Shown here: one piece after another, positions 1 to 8,517 of the stretch
How positions within the stretch are numbered: position 1 is the stretch's first letter
How the letters are laid out: the number at the start of each line of letters is the position of its first letter
DNA from: Gammaproteobacteria bacterium
Lineage (GTDB): Bacteria; Pseudomonadota; Gammaproteobacteria; Steroidobacterales; Steroidobacteraceae
Assembly (NCBI GenBank): GCA_028293725.1
Contig: JAQGOE010000129.1
Span: forward strand, 1 to 64,000
Length of the DNA stretch: 64,000 bases
Direction: 5' to 3'
Program-made: the position numbers and the translations under genes
The notes under the pieces: generated by a model
Seen by the model: only the letters and a program-made list of their open reading frames with translations
Database searches by the model: none
Told to the model about the DNA's origin: nothing

Positions 1-857
1 ACACACCGGGGCAGGCCAACACCCCGAAATTCCTCGGACGGGTCTCCGGGCTTCAGAAAGCCTACTCGGGCTGCCCTTTGTGCGCGGGCACCAGCGTGAC
101 ACTGGGGTTTGCCAACTGCGCGAATCACCCGCTGTGGCACGAGCCACTGCCTCCCACCATCACGTGGCTACGCTGCGCATCTTGCGGGCACGTGCATAAC
201 CAGAGTTACTGGACCGAAACTGGACTGACCGAGTTACGGCGCAATGAGCCGGCGGACGCGCTCGCGCAAACCTCGGCAAAGTTGCAGGCGCGGCGTGGGG
301 CCTGGGCACCCGTGGTAGACAAGGTTGTGGGTTTGCTGGGTGGTTATCGTACTGTGCTCAACAGGGAAACCCGGCCCATCTGGGTGGATGTAGGGTGCGG
401 CGACGGCACCCTGATCATGACGGCGACCGACAGTGGCATCGCCGCGATCGGACTGGAGACGCACGCTGCGGCTGTGACGCAGATCCAGGGCCTGGGTTTC
501 AACACGCTGCATCACGACTTCGTACCGCTGAGATTCGAAGTCACGCCAGACGTGCTGTCGATGATGGATGTTCTGGAGCAACTTCCCTTTCCGCGCGAGG
601 CGCTGGGCAAAGCGGCGCAGGTGTTGCGTCCGGGCGGCGTGTTGGTCGTCAGCACCGCCGACATGGCCGCCTCGAGCTGGCGGGTCATGGAGGTGGAGAA
701 GGTCAATCCCTACTGGACGGACCTCGAGCGCCTTCACAACTTCAACCGCGAGCAGCTCGTGGCCCTGTTGCGCGACACTGGCTTCGAGATCGCGGACTTC
801 GCCATTGGCGACCGGGCCATGGCGCAGATGGAAATCTACGCCATCCGCAAGCCGTAA
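1..857 (+). CDS. SAM-dependent methyltransferase with N-terminal zinc ribbon (5' end outside window)
   Basis: The reading frame is open back to the first base, so the annotated 5' end is the window edge. The nearest start-like codon (TTG at 78) falls inside a CPLC motif and is unlikely to be the true start. The N-terminus has a CPLC pair and a later CASCGH pair, typical of the small zinc-binding domain that precedes methyltransferase domains in sugar-modifying enzymes. The class I methyltransferase core follows: a glycine-rich SAM loop (VDVGCGDGTL), an acidic residue after the second strand (GLETHA), and a DVLEQLP motif like the usual DVLEH. These enzymes commonly methylate nucleotide sugars or polysaccharide building blocks. 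The next gene on the opposite strand is a GT10-type glycosyltransferase, which supports a glycan role. The substrate cannot be read from sequence. Confidence 0.8.
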   Translation, partial: TPGQANTPKFLGRVSGLQKAYSGCPLCAGTSVTLGFANCANHPLWHEPLPPTITWLRCASCGHVHNQSYWTETGLTELRRNEPADALAQTSAKLQARRGAWAPVVDKVVGLLGGYRTVLNRETRPIWVDVGCGDGTLIMTATDSGIAAIGLETHAAAVTQIQGLGFNTLHHDFVPLRFEVTPDVLSMMDVLEQLPFPREALGKAAQVLRPGGVLVVSTADMAASSWRVMEVEKVNPYWTDLERLHNFNREQLVALLRDTGFEIADFAIGDRAMAQMEIYAIRKP

Positions 858-882
858 CACGCAGTAGGCTCGCGCTTGAGAC

Positions 883-1794
883 TCAGCCTCTGGCTAGCGA
901 GCTTCTGATCTGCTCTACCGCAGATCGCAGGAAAGCGATGAGCGGCTCGAGCGAGGGCCGGCGCGACAGCAACGGCTGTGAGCGAATCGCCTCGTAGGCC
1001 TCGCGACTGGCTTCGAGCCGGCGCGTATGGTCGACAAACCAATCCATGTCGAGAAAGTCCTGGTAGTTCACCAGGGCGGACGGGTTGAAATCCCGGCCCA
1101 ACAGCCGATCCCCGTTATAGAGCGGTACACAACCGCCGAACCAGGCGTCGAGCAGCTTCTCGGTATGGTAGCCGGGGTAGAGCGAGTTCTCCGGGCACAG
1201 ACAGAAACGGAACTGGCTCAGCACCTCGAATTTCGAACGGTGCAGTGGATTGTTGAACATGTGGCCATAGCCGGTCACCGGTCCCGCGGCCTGCAGCGCC
1301 ATGAACATGTTGATGCGCAGCGCCTCGGGGTTGGCGGCCACCAGCACGCAGAAGCCGTCCGGGCGCGCCTGCGGCGCCGGACGCGGACGCAGCAACGCAT
1401 CGATCGGAATGAGCTCCTCGTAGCCGTGTGTCAGGGCACCGGTAGGTTGTGGACGTTGGCGCCAACGCTCATTGAAGCCGGGCCAATCGAGACGCCACCA
1501 CCACAGTGGCAGCCGGAAGTTACGGCCGCCGTAGGTGTCATAGTCGAATGACAACGCGAAGCGGTGACGCAGGAAGTCGGGCCGGACGTTCTCGCCGATG
1601 AACTGGATGGTTTTCTCGGCCGGGACCGGTTGGTTACCGAAAAGCGAGGCTACCACGACCTCGGCGGACGCGACGTCTGCGACGATCTCGATCTCACCGA
1701 AGGCCTCACCAAACACGTATGGCAGAAAGGCCGCGTTGTTCGCGGCGGAAAACGCTCCAGGCCAGAAGTTGGTGAAGCAGACGCGCAACCCCAT
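883..1794 (-). CDS. GT10 family (fucosyltransferase-like) glycosyltransferase
   Basis: A 303-residue protein. Its C-terminal half carries the GT10 signature: FRFCLCPENS, then GYHTEKLLDA and GCVPLYNGD at about residues 193-228. Alpha-1,3/1,4-fucosyltransferases of this family use these to bind GDP-fucose. No signal peptide is visible, so it probably acts in the cytoplasm on O-antigen, exopolysaccharide or glycolipid intermediates. Its ATG shares one base with the TGA of the upstream FkbM-like gene (TGATG), implying translational coupling. Many bacterial GT10 enzymes are uncharacterised, so fucose as donor is inferred from the family. Confidence 0.85.
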   Translation of the reverse strand: MGLRVCFTNFWPGAFSAANNAAFLPYVFGEAFGEIEIVADVASAEVVVASLFGNQPVPAEKTIQFIGENVRPDFLRHRFALSFDYDTYGGRNFRLPLWWWRLDWPGFNERWRQRPQPTGALTHGYEELIPIDALLRPRPAPQARPDGFCVLVAANPEALRINMFMALQAAGPVTGYGHMFNNPLHRSKFEVLSQFRFCLCPENSLYPGYHTEKLLDAWFGGCVPLYNGDRLLGRDFNPSALVNYQDFLDMDWFVDHTRRLEASREAYEAIRSQPLLSRRPSLEPLIAFLRSAVEQIRSSLARG

Positions 1795-3356
1795 CAGCGC
1801 GCCGCCCGCAGTGCTCCCAGGGGTCCGAGGTAGTAGTCCGGCGCCGAGGTAACGTTAGGCATGTCGATGGGCGTGGGGAAGACGCGCCGGCACTCCTCGA
1901 ACTGGTGATCCGAGCGCCGCACGTAAGTGAGCTCGAGCAGATCGTAAATGATGGCGCCGCCGATGATGCCCAGGCCGCCGTTGTTGTTGGCATGGACGTG
2001 GACGACCTGGTGCGTGGCATCGAGCTTGCGCAGAATGGCTTCGAACTTCTTGTAAAACAGGGGACCGGAAGGATGGCCGCCCGCTCCCGCGAAGTGATGC
2101 ATCTCCATAACGATCTGCGAGAACTGGCGCAGCGTGCTGTCCGGCATCGCCTCGAACAGGTCCCACTCCGCGCCTTCGATATCCATTTTCAACACGAGGT
2201 CGTTGCGGCCTAAGTGACCATTGCGTTGAATGAGGGTATCCAGCGTGCACATCACACCGTCGGGGCTATCCTGGGCCGCAATGCCGATGCGAAACCAGTG
2301 AAAGGCCGGATGGCTCACCGGCACCGCCTCGATGGTGTGATCGTACTGATAGATCTGACAGCCGAGGTCGGCCATCTCCAGATCCCAGGACACATCGCCG
2401 GCAATTCCCAGCGAGTAGGCGACGGCACCGTGCAACCCGCTGTCGAGCATGATGTAACCGCCGTCGTTCTGACATCCCTTGCGCACCAGGGTGCCGCCGA
2501 CCACGTCCATGGGGCTGATCAGGCGCAGAATCGAGCGGACGCTCTCTCCCATGCCCAGATCCGGCGTGCAGATGACTGACGGGTCCTTGCGGAGCAGGGC
2601 CGGGGCGGCGGTTTTGAGGACCCTCGGCACGTCCGCCAGCAGGCGGTTGTTGAAGGCAAAGACGTTTTCACCGCGATACAGGAAATCGAAGTCGTAGCTG
2701 CCGAGCGCGCGCCGGAAATTCTGGGAATTTCCCTCTCCGGGAAACAACCAGTCGTGCAGCTCAATGATGATCAGGGCGAAGCGATCGACCCACTCGGTGT
2801 TCTTTGCGAACAGCGACGCCTCGCCGCCTTCGATGTCGATCTTGCAGATCAGGGGGAAGAGTTGCACCGCGTCGGCCTCTGCCAATATCTCGGGGACACT
2901 CACCACGGCGACGGGCACCGCACCGCTCTCGCCGACGCGGAATCCCCAGTCGCTGTGTCCCGGATCGCTCAAGAAGGCGGTGCCGGCCTCAGCACCCACG
3001 GCCGCTTCCCGCACCACGATGTCGAGCCCTTCGGTGTTACGTCTCAACAGCTCCGCGTTACCCTTCTCCGGCTCGACGGCCACGACGCGACCGGACGAGT
3101 ACTGCAGCGCGAAGTACACCGAGCTCGCCCCGATGTTCGCTCCGGCATCGATGACCAGCGGCCGCTTGCCGCCGGCCGCCTGGGCAGCGACGTAGCGCGC
3201 CAGGCTTTGGAAGCGGGCATCCGGATGGATCTGGTAGTCCGCGGCCCGAAAAATCTGGTCGACGACACCGGCGTCGCCAACACTGTTGGCGCGGAAGAGA
3301 AACTTGCGCTGGCCTCCGCCGGGGAGATTCAGCATCAGCTCTGCAAGGTTTGTCAT
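1794..3356 (-). CDS. Two-domain FkbM-type methyltransferase
   Basis: A 520-residue protein with two methyltransferase-like domains. The first (about residues 50-230) is a typical FkbM domain with VIDAGANIGASS and CKIDIEGGEASLF. The second (about 270-500) has LVRKGCQNDGGYIML, a SLGIAGDVSWDLEMA nucleotide-binding region and LKMDIEGAEWDLFEAM, as in the Methyltransf_24-like group. FkbM-type enzymes O-methylate sugars or polyketides. Having two domains in one chain could mean two positions methylated or one domain non-catalytic. It overlaps the GT10 gene start by one base, so the two are almost certainly co-transcribed. No signal peptide is seen. Confidence 0.85.
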   Translation of the reverse strand: MTNLAELMLNLPGGGQRKFLFRANSVGDAGVVDQIFRAADYQIHPDARFQSLARYVAAQAAGGKRPLVIDAGANIGASSVYFALQYSSGRVVAVEPEKGNAELLRRNTEGLDIVVREAAVGAEAGTAFLSDPGHSDWGFRVGESGAVPVAVVSVPEILAEADAVQLFPLICKIDIEGGEASLFAKNTEWVDRFALIIIELHDWLFPGEGNSQNFRRALGSYDFDFLYRGENVFAFNNRLLADVPRVLKTAAPALLRKDPSVICTPDLGMGESVRSILRLISPMDVVGGTLVRKGCQNDGGYIMLDSGLHGAVAYSLGIAGDVSWDLEMADLGCQIYQYDHTIEAVPVSHPAFHWFRIGIAAQDSPDGVMCTLDTLIQRNGHLGRNDLVLKMDIEGAEWDLFEAMPDSTLRQFSQIVMEMHHFAGAGGHPSGPLFYKKFEAILRKLDATHQVVHVHANNNGGLGIIGGAIIYDLLELTYVRRSDHQFEECRRVFPTPIDMPNVTSAPDYYLGPLGALRAAR

Positions 3357-3636
3357 GTGTCAGATTATGGTCAACGGAGCCAGGGTGTTCCGCGGCCTGG
3401 GTCGCAATCCGACATAAGTCGCGAGGCCGCCGCCGCGGGGGGGAGGCGCGTAACCTCCACCACTCTGGCGCTTGTCGTCTCGCGCATACATTGACGCGCT
3501 GGTGGGACAACGGCCACGCTTCAGGATGAATGCCGCCGCTGGGAGCTGCCCATCGGCGCACCCACGCGACAGCCAATCTGCGGGCAGCGCCCGGGCTAAA
3601 TTGCTCACACGAGCTTAAGATTCAATCAGTTAAGAT

Positions 3637-3729
3637 TGGCGGAGAGGGTGGGATTCGAACCCACGTGCCGGAATTACCCGACCATCCGATTTCGAGTCGG
3701 CGCCGTTATGACCACTTCGGTACCTCTCC
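3637..3729 (-). tRNA. serU: tRNA-Ser (anticodon CGA)
   Basis: Read on the minus strand, the acceptor stem GGAGAGG (3723-3729) pairs with CCTCTCC near 3641-3647, followed by discriminator G and an encoded CCA (3637-3639). The anticodon loop CTCGAAA gives CGA. A long variable arm and the GGTTCGAATCC T-loop fit a class II tRNA-Ser. Just upstream on its strand, at 3745-3761, is a perfect 7-bp inverted repeat with a 3-base loop. The symbol follows E. coli usage for the CGA isoacceptor. Confidence 0.95.
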
Positions 3730-3840
3730 GGCGGAACAATTTAGGGCAGATTTGATCTGCCAACGGCGCGTTCGGCCGCCCCATTTTGCGGGGGTGGTAT
3801 TCTAGCGGAAGCTGGTGACAGGAGGGGAGGTTTGCAAAAG

Positions 3841-5277
3841 ATGCGTAGAGGAGCCCGAAGGCCTCGATCGCTCGCCGTGCCACAGGCGGCGCGGCTTGCC
3901 GGACTGACCGCTGCAGCGGTGCTTCTGGCGAGCTGCACACCGGCGCCCCCGGCGCTCGAGCAGATCCGCGCCCGCCACGAGCTTCGGGTGGTCACGCTGA
4001 ACCTGCCGACGTGCTACTACCTCGGGTCGCAGGGAACCGAAGGCCTCGAATTCGAGCTCGCTCGCTCGTTCGCCGCAAAACTGGGCGTAACCCTTTCCAT
4101 GTACCCGGTGGCTAATGAGCGCGCCATGCAGGCCGCGTTGGCTTCCGGACGCGCCGACATCGCCGCCGCGCAGTTGACCGCGACTGCGGAGTGGCGCCAT
4201 GCAGGCGTCGCCGCGGAGCCGTACTCCCGTATTCCGCAGCTCGTGGTGTATCAACGCGAGAGCGCCAAGCCACGTAGCACACTGCAGCTCGAAAACGCCA
4301 AACTGGCCGTCCGCGCCGGGAGTCCGCAGGAGCGGATCCTGGAGCACCTGCAGAAGACCGTCGCACCGACTCTGAAGTGGGTCGAGACAGCCCCGACGAA
4401 CGCGGACCCGCTCGAAGACGTCGACTCGGGAAACGCCGACTACGCGATCATCGACGCTCGCGAGTTCTCGTTCGCGCATCACCTCTACCCGGACGTGCAC
4501 GTAGGCTTCTCCTTGCCGGCGGATCGTCCCGTGCAATGGATCGTGCGCCGCGGCGCCAGCGACCTGCTCGAAGGCGTGAATGTCTTCTTCCGGCAGATGC
4601 GCGAATCGGGCCGGATGGTAAGGGTCATCCAGCAGGCGACGGGCGAGATACGCTCCTTCGCTTACGAAGAGTCACGCGAATTCCAGACGAACCTGGCGGA
4701 CCGGTTGCCCCGGTTCCGGCCCCTGTTCGAACAGGCATCGGAGGAGTCCGGTATCGACTGGCGGCTGCTGGCCGCGGTGGGATACCAGGAATCCAAGTGG
4801 AACCCGATCGCGCAGTCCAATAGCGGCGCCCTCGGGGTCATGATGTTGACCTCGGACACCGCCGATGCCATGGGAATCAAGGATCGCACGAACCCGCAGC
4901 AGAGCATTTTCGCCGGCGCCCGGTATCTCGCGGAGGTGCGTGGGAAAGTCCCCGACAGGATTCCGGAGCCGGATCGTACGTGGTTTACGATTGCGGCCTA
5001 TAACGTGGGGTTCGGGCATGTCGAGGATGCGCGGATCCTGGCGCAGATGGATGGCAAGAACCCGGACTCGTGGGCTGATGTCCGCGACGAGTTGCCACGA
5101 TTGGCTGAGGAGCGTTGGTTCGGGAAAGTTCGGCACGGCTATGCTCGTGGCTGGGAACCGGTGCAGTTCGTTGATCGCGTGCAGCGGTATTTGACGCTGC
5201 TCGAGTGGCAGCCTGGCGAAGGCGTGGCGAGTCAGGGGACTCGGGTGGAGACGGGGTTTTTTGCTACGGGGGGTTAG
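3841..5277 (+). CDS. mltF: Membrane-bound lytic murein transglycosylase F
   Basis: About 478 residues. The N-terminus is a lipoprotein signal peptide ending in the lipobox LLASC (about residue 29 from this start), so the protein is probably anchored in the outer membrane facing the periplasm. A solute-binding-protein-like domain (about 40-265) precedes a C-terminal SLT domain containing YQESKW with the catalytic glutamate and SGALGVMML. This is the standard MltF architecture and length. MltF cleaves the MurNAc-GlcNAc bond to form 1,6-anhydromuropeptides. A TTG at 3832 is also in frame, but the purine-rich site at 3821-3830 lies one base from it and ten bases from the ATG at 3841, so the ATG was chosen. 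Confidence 0.93.
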   Translation: MRRGARRPRSLAVPQAARLAGLTAAAVLLASCTPAPPALEQIRARHELRVVTLNLPTCYYLGSQGTEGLEFELARSFAAKLGVTLSMYPVANERAMQAALASGRADIAAAQLTATAEWRHAGVAAEPYSRIPQLVVYQRESAKPRSTLQLENAKLAVRAGSPQERILEHLQKTVAPTLKWVETAPTNADPLEDVDSGNADYAIIDAREFSFAHHLYPDVHVGFSLPADRPVQWIVRRGASDLLEGVNVFFRQMRESGRMVRVIQQATGEIRSFAYEESREFQTNLADRLPRFRPLFEQASEESGIDWRLLAAVGYQESKWNPIAQSNSGALGVMMLTSDTADAMGIKDRTNPQQSIFAGARYLAEVRGKVPDRIPEPDRTWFTIAAYNVGFGHVEDARILAQMDGKNPDSWADVRDELPRLAEERWFGKVRHGYARGWEPVQFVDRVQRYLTLLEWQPGEGVASQGTRVETGFFATGG

Positions 5278-5341
5278 GCGCGGCTGAGGGGCCCGCCGTC
5301 GCGCGAGCTTCGGCACGGGCAGCGACGCCTCGCACGCAGAT

Positions 5342-5800
5342 CTAGCCGCGTTTCTCGCCGAAGAAGTGTTTCAGCTGCGCGCTGCATTCCTCCATCAGGA
5401 CACCGCCGAAGACGTCTACGCGATGGTTGAGGCCTTGCAGCGCGAACACGTCCACAATGCTTCCGGCTGCGCCGGCGCGTGGGTCCCACGCTCCAAACAC
5501 CAACCTCCTTACTCGCGCGTGTACGATCGCCGACGCGCACATTACGCAGGGCTCTAATGTCACGTAGAGCGTCGTGTCTGTTAGGCGGTAGCTGTTGAGC
5601 GCTTGTCCGCCGGCTCTGAGCGCTTCTATTTCTGCGTGCGCGGTTGGATCATGAGCCGCGATGGGGCGGTTGACGCCGGTTGCGATGACGTCATCGCAAC
5701 GAACCAACACCGCGCCGACGGGTACCTCGCCATTCGCTTGCGCCGCGGCGGCGTGCTCGAGGGCCAGGCGCATGAAGTCAATGTCAGTTCGCGGGGGCAT
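5342..5800 (-). CDS. tadA: tRNA-specific adenosine deaminase TadA
   Basis: A 152-residue cytidine/deoxycytidylate deaminase-fold protein. The catalytic zinc motif is complete: HAEIEAL supplies the first ligand and the proton-shuttling glutamate, and PCVMC supplies two cysteines. GEVPVGAVLV, NRPIAAHDPTAHAE and VFGAWDPRAGAAGS match TadA rather than other deaminases. TadA converts A34 to inosine in tRNA-Arg(ACG). The ATG at 5800 was preferred over an in-frame TTG at 5815. It lies downstream of the M23 peptidase on the same strand with a 26-base gap. Confidence 0.92.
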   Translation of the reverse strand: MPPRTDIDFMRLALEHAAAAQANGEVPVGAVLVRCDDVIATGVNRPIAAHDPTAHAEIEALRAGGQALNSYRLTDTTLYVTLEPCVMCASAIVHARVRRLVFGAWDPRAGAAGSIVDVFALQGLNHRVDVFGGVLMEECSAQLKHFFGEKRG

Positions 5801-5826
5801 AGCGGTCTGTGGCAACGGCCATGTGA

Positions 5827-6852
5827 CTACTTAGCGTGTTTGTCTGCACCGCCACCGTGCGCCGCCGGCGGGGGCAGGAACAGCGCTGGATCTACGAAGG
5901 TCGCGTTGAGCGCCACTCCAAAGTGCAGATGCGGGCCGGTCACGCGACCTGTTGCGCCTACTTTCCCAATGACCTCGCCCGTGGTGACACTCTGCCCTGG
6001 TTTCACGTCGATCGCACTAAGGTGGCAATACATGGTGATCAGCCCTTCACCATGATCGATGAAAACGGTGTTGCCGTTGAAGAAATAATCGCCGGTGTCG
6101 ATGACGCGCCCTGCCGCTGGCGCTTTCACGGGAGTACCTGTAGGAGCCGCGATGTCCATTCCTGTGTGCGGCGAGCGCGGTTCGTTGTTGAAGATGCGGC
6201 GCATTCCATACGAGCTCGACCGTACGCCCGGTATCGGCTGACGCAGCCGCAAAGTCACTGGTGGTGTATCCGAGAAGGTGGCGACGGTCGCTTTGATGTG
6301 TGGGATTTCCCGGTTCACGCGCTCCTCATCTTCTTTGGAGAGATCGACCTTGCCAGGGGCGACCTTCAGGGACTGCGTGACGTAGTGTTTGTCCGTGATG
6401 TCGAATCCCACTGTTTTTTCGGGTGTCGCGCCATCGCGTACGTGGACTGTCAGGTGTCCTGGCTTCTCGGACAGAGGGAGACCGACCAGGGCAACCCAGT
6501 GAGCGTTTGAGCGTAGGACCATGGCGCGCTGACCATCGAGGGTGACTACGGGGGCTTCGGTGGAGGTGCTTTCGATGGGGAGAATGAAAATGCCGCCTGG
6601 GACGAGAGAGGATTGGGGCAGCGATACGGTGGTCGCGGCGAAGCTCGGGCGGAAAGCGATGAGAGCCAAAGCAACAATGCACGCACGCGCAATCGCGCCC
6701 ACACGCGTCGCCACCGCCTCGCCACGCGTCACTGTCTGGCCACGCGCCACCGCCTTGCTACGCATCGCCGCCCCGCTACGCGTCACCGCCGCGTCGCGCG
6801 GCACGACCGCACTGCTTCGCCGACCCATCCCGCCAATCGCCACCGATCTCAC
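5827..6852 (-). CDS. Exported M23 family metallopeptidase
   Basis: A 341-residue protein with an M23 (lysostaphin/LytM) domain in its C-terminal third. The zinc ligands are visible in HTGMD and HLHF, with the conserved GLITMYCHL between. The family comprises periplasmic murein endopeptidases or division regulators. A hydrophobic signal segment ending FRPSFAATT lies at about residues 52-73. The first 50 residues are an unusual Arg/Ala/Val-rich stretch coded by degenerate repeats (about 6680-6850). GTG at 6852 is taken as the start, seven bases after the xseA stop and 10 bases after an AGGAG site; an ATG at 6828 or one just before the hydrophobic segment are alternatives. It is probably co-transcribed with xseA. 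Confidence 0.85.
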   Translation of the reverse strand: MRSVAIGGMGRRSSAVVPRDAAVTRSGAAMRSKAVARGQTVTRGEAVATRVGAIARACIVALALIAFRPSFAATTVSLPQSSLVPGGIFILPIESTSTEAPVVTLDGQRAMVLRSNAHWVALVGLPLSEKPGHLTVHVRDGATPEKTVGFDITDKHYVTQSLKVAPGKVDLSKEDEERVNREIPHIKATVATFSDTPPVTLRLRQPIPGVRSSSYGMRRIFNNEPRSPHTGMDIAAPTGTPVKAPAAGRVIDTGDYFFNGNTVFIDHGEGLITMYCHLSAIDVKPGQSVTTGEVIGKVGATGRVTGPHLHFGVALNATFVDPALFLPPPAAHGGGADKHAK

Positions 6853-6859
6853 GCGCCCT

Positions 6860-8353
6860 TCACTCCTTTCCCGTCACACGCGCTTTCAGCTTTCCCTGCG
6901 CGAGGCGCGCCTCGATCTCGTCGCCAATACTTACCGAGGCCGCATCTCGCACTAGCGTGCCGTCAGGGCGCGTAACCATTGCGAAACCGCGTGCGAACGT
7001 AGCTAGCGGACTCGCCGTATCTAACGTCTTCACCGCCAGACTCAGCCGATGCTCTTGGCGCGAGGCGTACTCCTTCCATGCGTGACGCAAGCGCGAGTCG
7101 AATGACTCGTGGCGCAGTCGAAACTCGCGTACGAGCTGATCAGGCGAGTGCTGCACGAGTCGGGTGCGCAAATCGCCCAACCGGCTGCGGTCACTCTGGA
7201 TGGTCGCGTTTACGGACTTCTCGAGCCGCAACCCGAGGTCATCGAGCCTCCGCACCTGCTGTTCGAGCCGCACTCCCGGATGCACGAGCCTCAAGCGCTG
7301 CACCGTGCTGTTCATCCGCGTCGCTATCGTCCGCATCTCGCGACCCAGTGCACCCGCCAGCCGTTGCTCCAGCTCATCGAGCTTCTGCGCTTGCTGCGAA
7401 AGTCGCACGCCTGGATGGACGAGCTTCAATCTAAGCAGCGCGCCGTCGAGACGCGCCTTAACCGAGCGGAGCTCCCGACGAATGCAGGCACTCATGCGTT
7501 CCGACGTTCGGGCAAGCGCCTCTAAACACGCGTTGCGATCGGGCGCGACGAGCTCAGCGGCCCCCGACGGGGTTGGGGCGCGCGCATCCGCGACAAAGTC
7601 CGCGATCGTAAAGTCGATCTCATGTCCGATTCCCGATACAACCGGGATCGAAGACGCGCAGATGGCGCGTGCCACGCGCTCATCGTTAAACGACCACAAG
7701 TCCTCGATCGAACCGCCGCCGCGCGCGACTATCAGCACGTCGCACTCCGCCCGCACGGAAGCCGTCTGCAATGCTTCAACGATCGCCGGGACGGAAGCCG
7801 CTCCCTGCACCGGCGTCGGATATACGAGCACCGACGCTGGCGGAAACCGGCGTGCGAGAATATGCAGCACATCGCGAATGGCGGCCCCGGACGGGGACGT
7901 CACCACCCCGATTCGTCGAGGGAAACGAGGGAGGCTTCGCTTCCGCTCGAGGGCGAACAGACCCTCGGCGGCGAGCTTCACCTTCAGGCGTTCGAACTCC
8001 CGCTTCAGGGCGCCGACGCCCGCCTCTTCCATGTGCTCGACGATGAGCTGGTAGTCGCCTCGAGGCTCGTAAAGGCCGATGCGGCCGCGGGCGAGCACCT
8101 GCTGCCCTGCCTTCGGCGTGAAGCCGAGTACCGAGTTCTTGAGCCGGAACATCGCGCACCGCACCTGGGCGTCGCGATCTTTGAGCGAGAAATACCAGTG
8201 TCCGGACGAGGGCTGCGAGAAATTCGACAGCTCGCCCTCCACCCACACGACCCCGAGCCCCCGCTCGAGAAGCATGCGCACTTCCCGGTTCAGGCGGGAG
8301 ACGGTGAAGACGTTGCGCCCGGTTTCGGCGCCGGCCTGGACGCTGGAAGACAT
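6860..8353 (-). CDS. xseA: Exodeoxyribonuclease VII large subunit
   Basis: About 497 residues from the ATG at 8353. The N-terminal OB-fold is recognisable (FTVSRLNREVRMLLE, VWVEGELSNFSQPSSGHWYFSLKD), followed by the catalytic region (PRRIGVVTSPSGAAIRD, ARGGGSIEDLWSFNDE, SGIGHEIDFTIADFVAD). The C-terminal half is a coiled coil with two copies of an LVHPGVRL...LDxLxxRL repeat, usual for XseA. The enzyme degrades single-stranded DNA to oligonucleotides with XseB, which is not in this window. In-frame codons further upstream (to 8464) would add a non-conserved leader crossing the guaB promoter, so they were rejected. It is divergent from guaB. Confidence 0.93.
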   Translation of the reverse strand: MSSSVQAGAETGRNVFTVSRLNREVRMLLERGLGVVWVEGELSNFSQPSSGHWYFSLKDRDAQVRCAMFRLKNSVLGFTPKAGQQVLARGRIGLYEPRGDYQLIVEHMEEAGVGALKREFERLKVKLAAEGLFALERKRSLPRFPRRIGVVTSPSGAAIRDVLHILARRFPPASVLVYPTPVQGAASVPAIVEALQTASVRAECDVLIVARGGGSIEDLWSFNDERVARAICASSIPVVSGIGHEIDFTIADFVADARAPTPSGAAELVAPDRNACLEALARTSERMSACIRRELRSVKARLDGALLRLKLVHPGVRLSQQAQKLDELEQRLAGALGREMRTIATRMNSTVQRLRLVHPGVRLEQQVRRLDDLGLRLEKSVNATIQSDRSRLGDLRTRLVQHSPDQLVREFRLRHESFDSRLRHAWKEYASRQEHRLSLAVKTLDTASPLATFARGFAMVTRPDGTLVRDAASVSIGDEIEARLAQGKLKARVTGKE

Positions 8354-8393
8354 AAGAACAACCATAGCCCAATTCGTGCCGAGCGGCATGAGG

Positions 8394-8422
8394 TTTACCG
8401 GAGCGCGGTTACACCGTACAAT
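8394..8422 (+). promoter_or_regulatory. Predicted sigma-70 promoter of guaBA
   Basis: TTTACC at 8394-8399 (4 of 6 to TTGACA) and TACAAT at 8417-8422 (5 of 6 to TATAAT) are separated by exactly 17 bases. Transcription would start near 8429, about 90 bases before the guaB ATG. The site lies in the divergent region between xseA and guaB. Confidence 0.6.
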
Positions 8423-8430
8423 CGCGCGCC

Positions 8431-8439
8431 TTATCCACA
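8431..8439 (+). promoter_or_regulatory. Consensus DnaA box in the guaB leader
   Basis: TTATCCACA matches the DnaA box consensus TTATNCACA perfectly. It sits just downstream of the predicted transcription start of guaBA. In E. coli the gua operon also carries DnaA boxes and responds to DnaA, so the position is meaningful rather than a random 9-mer, though binding has not been shown here. Confidence 0.55.
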
Positions 8440-8517
8440 CGGCACCGGCCTGCACCTGGTTCACGTTGGCCGCCTCCCGGCCACCCCATAACTAGCTGTC
8501 GGCGGTCATGGGCGGTC

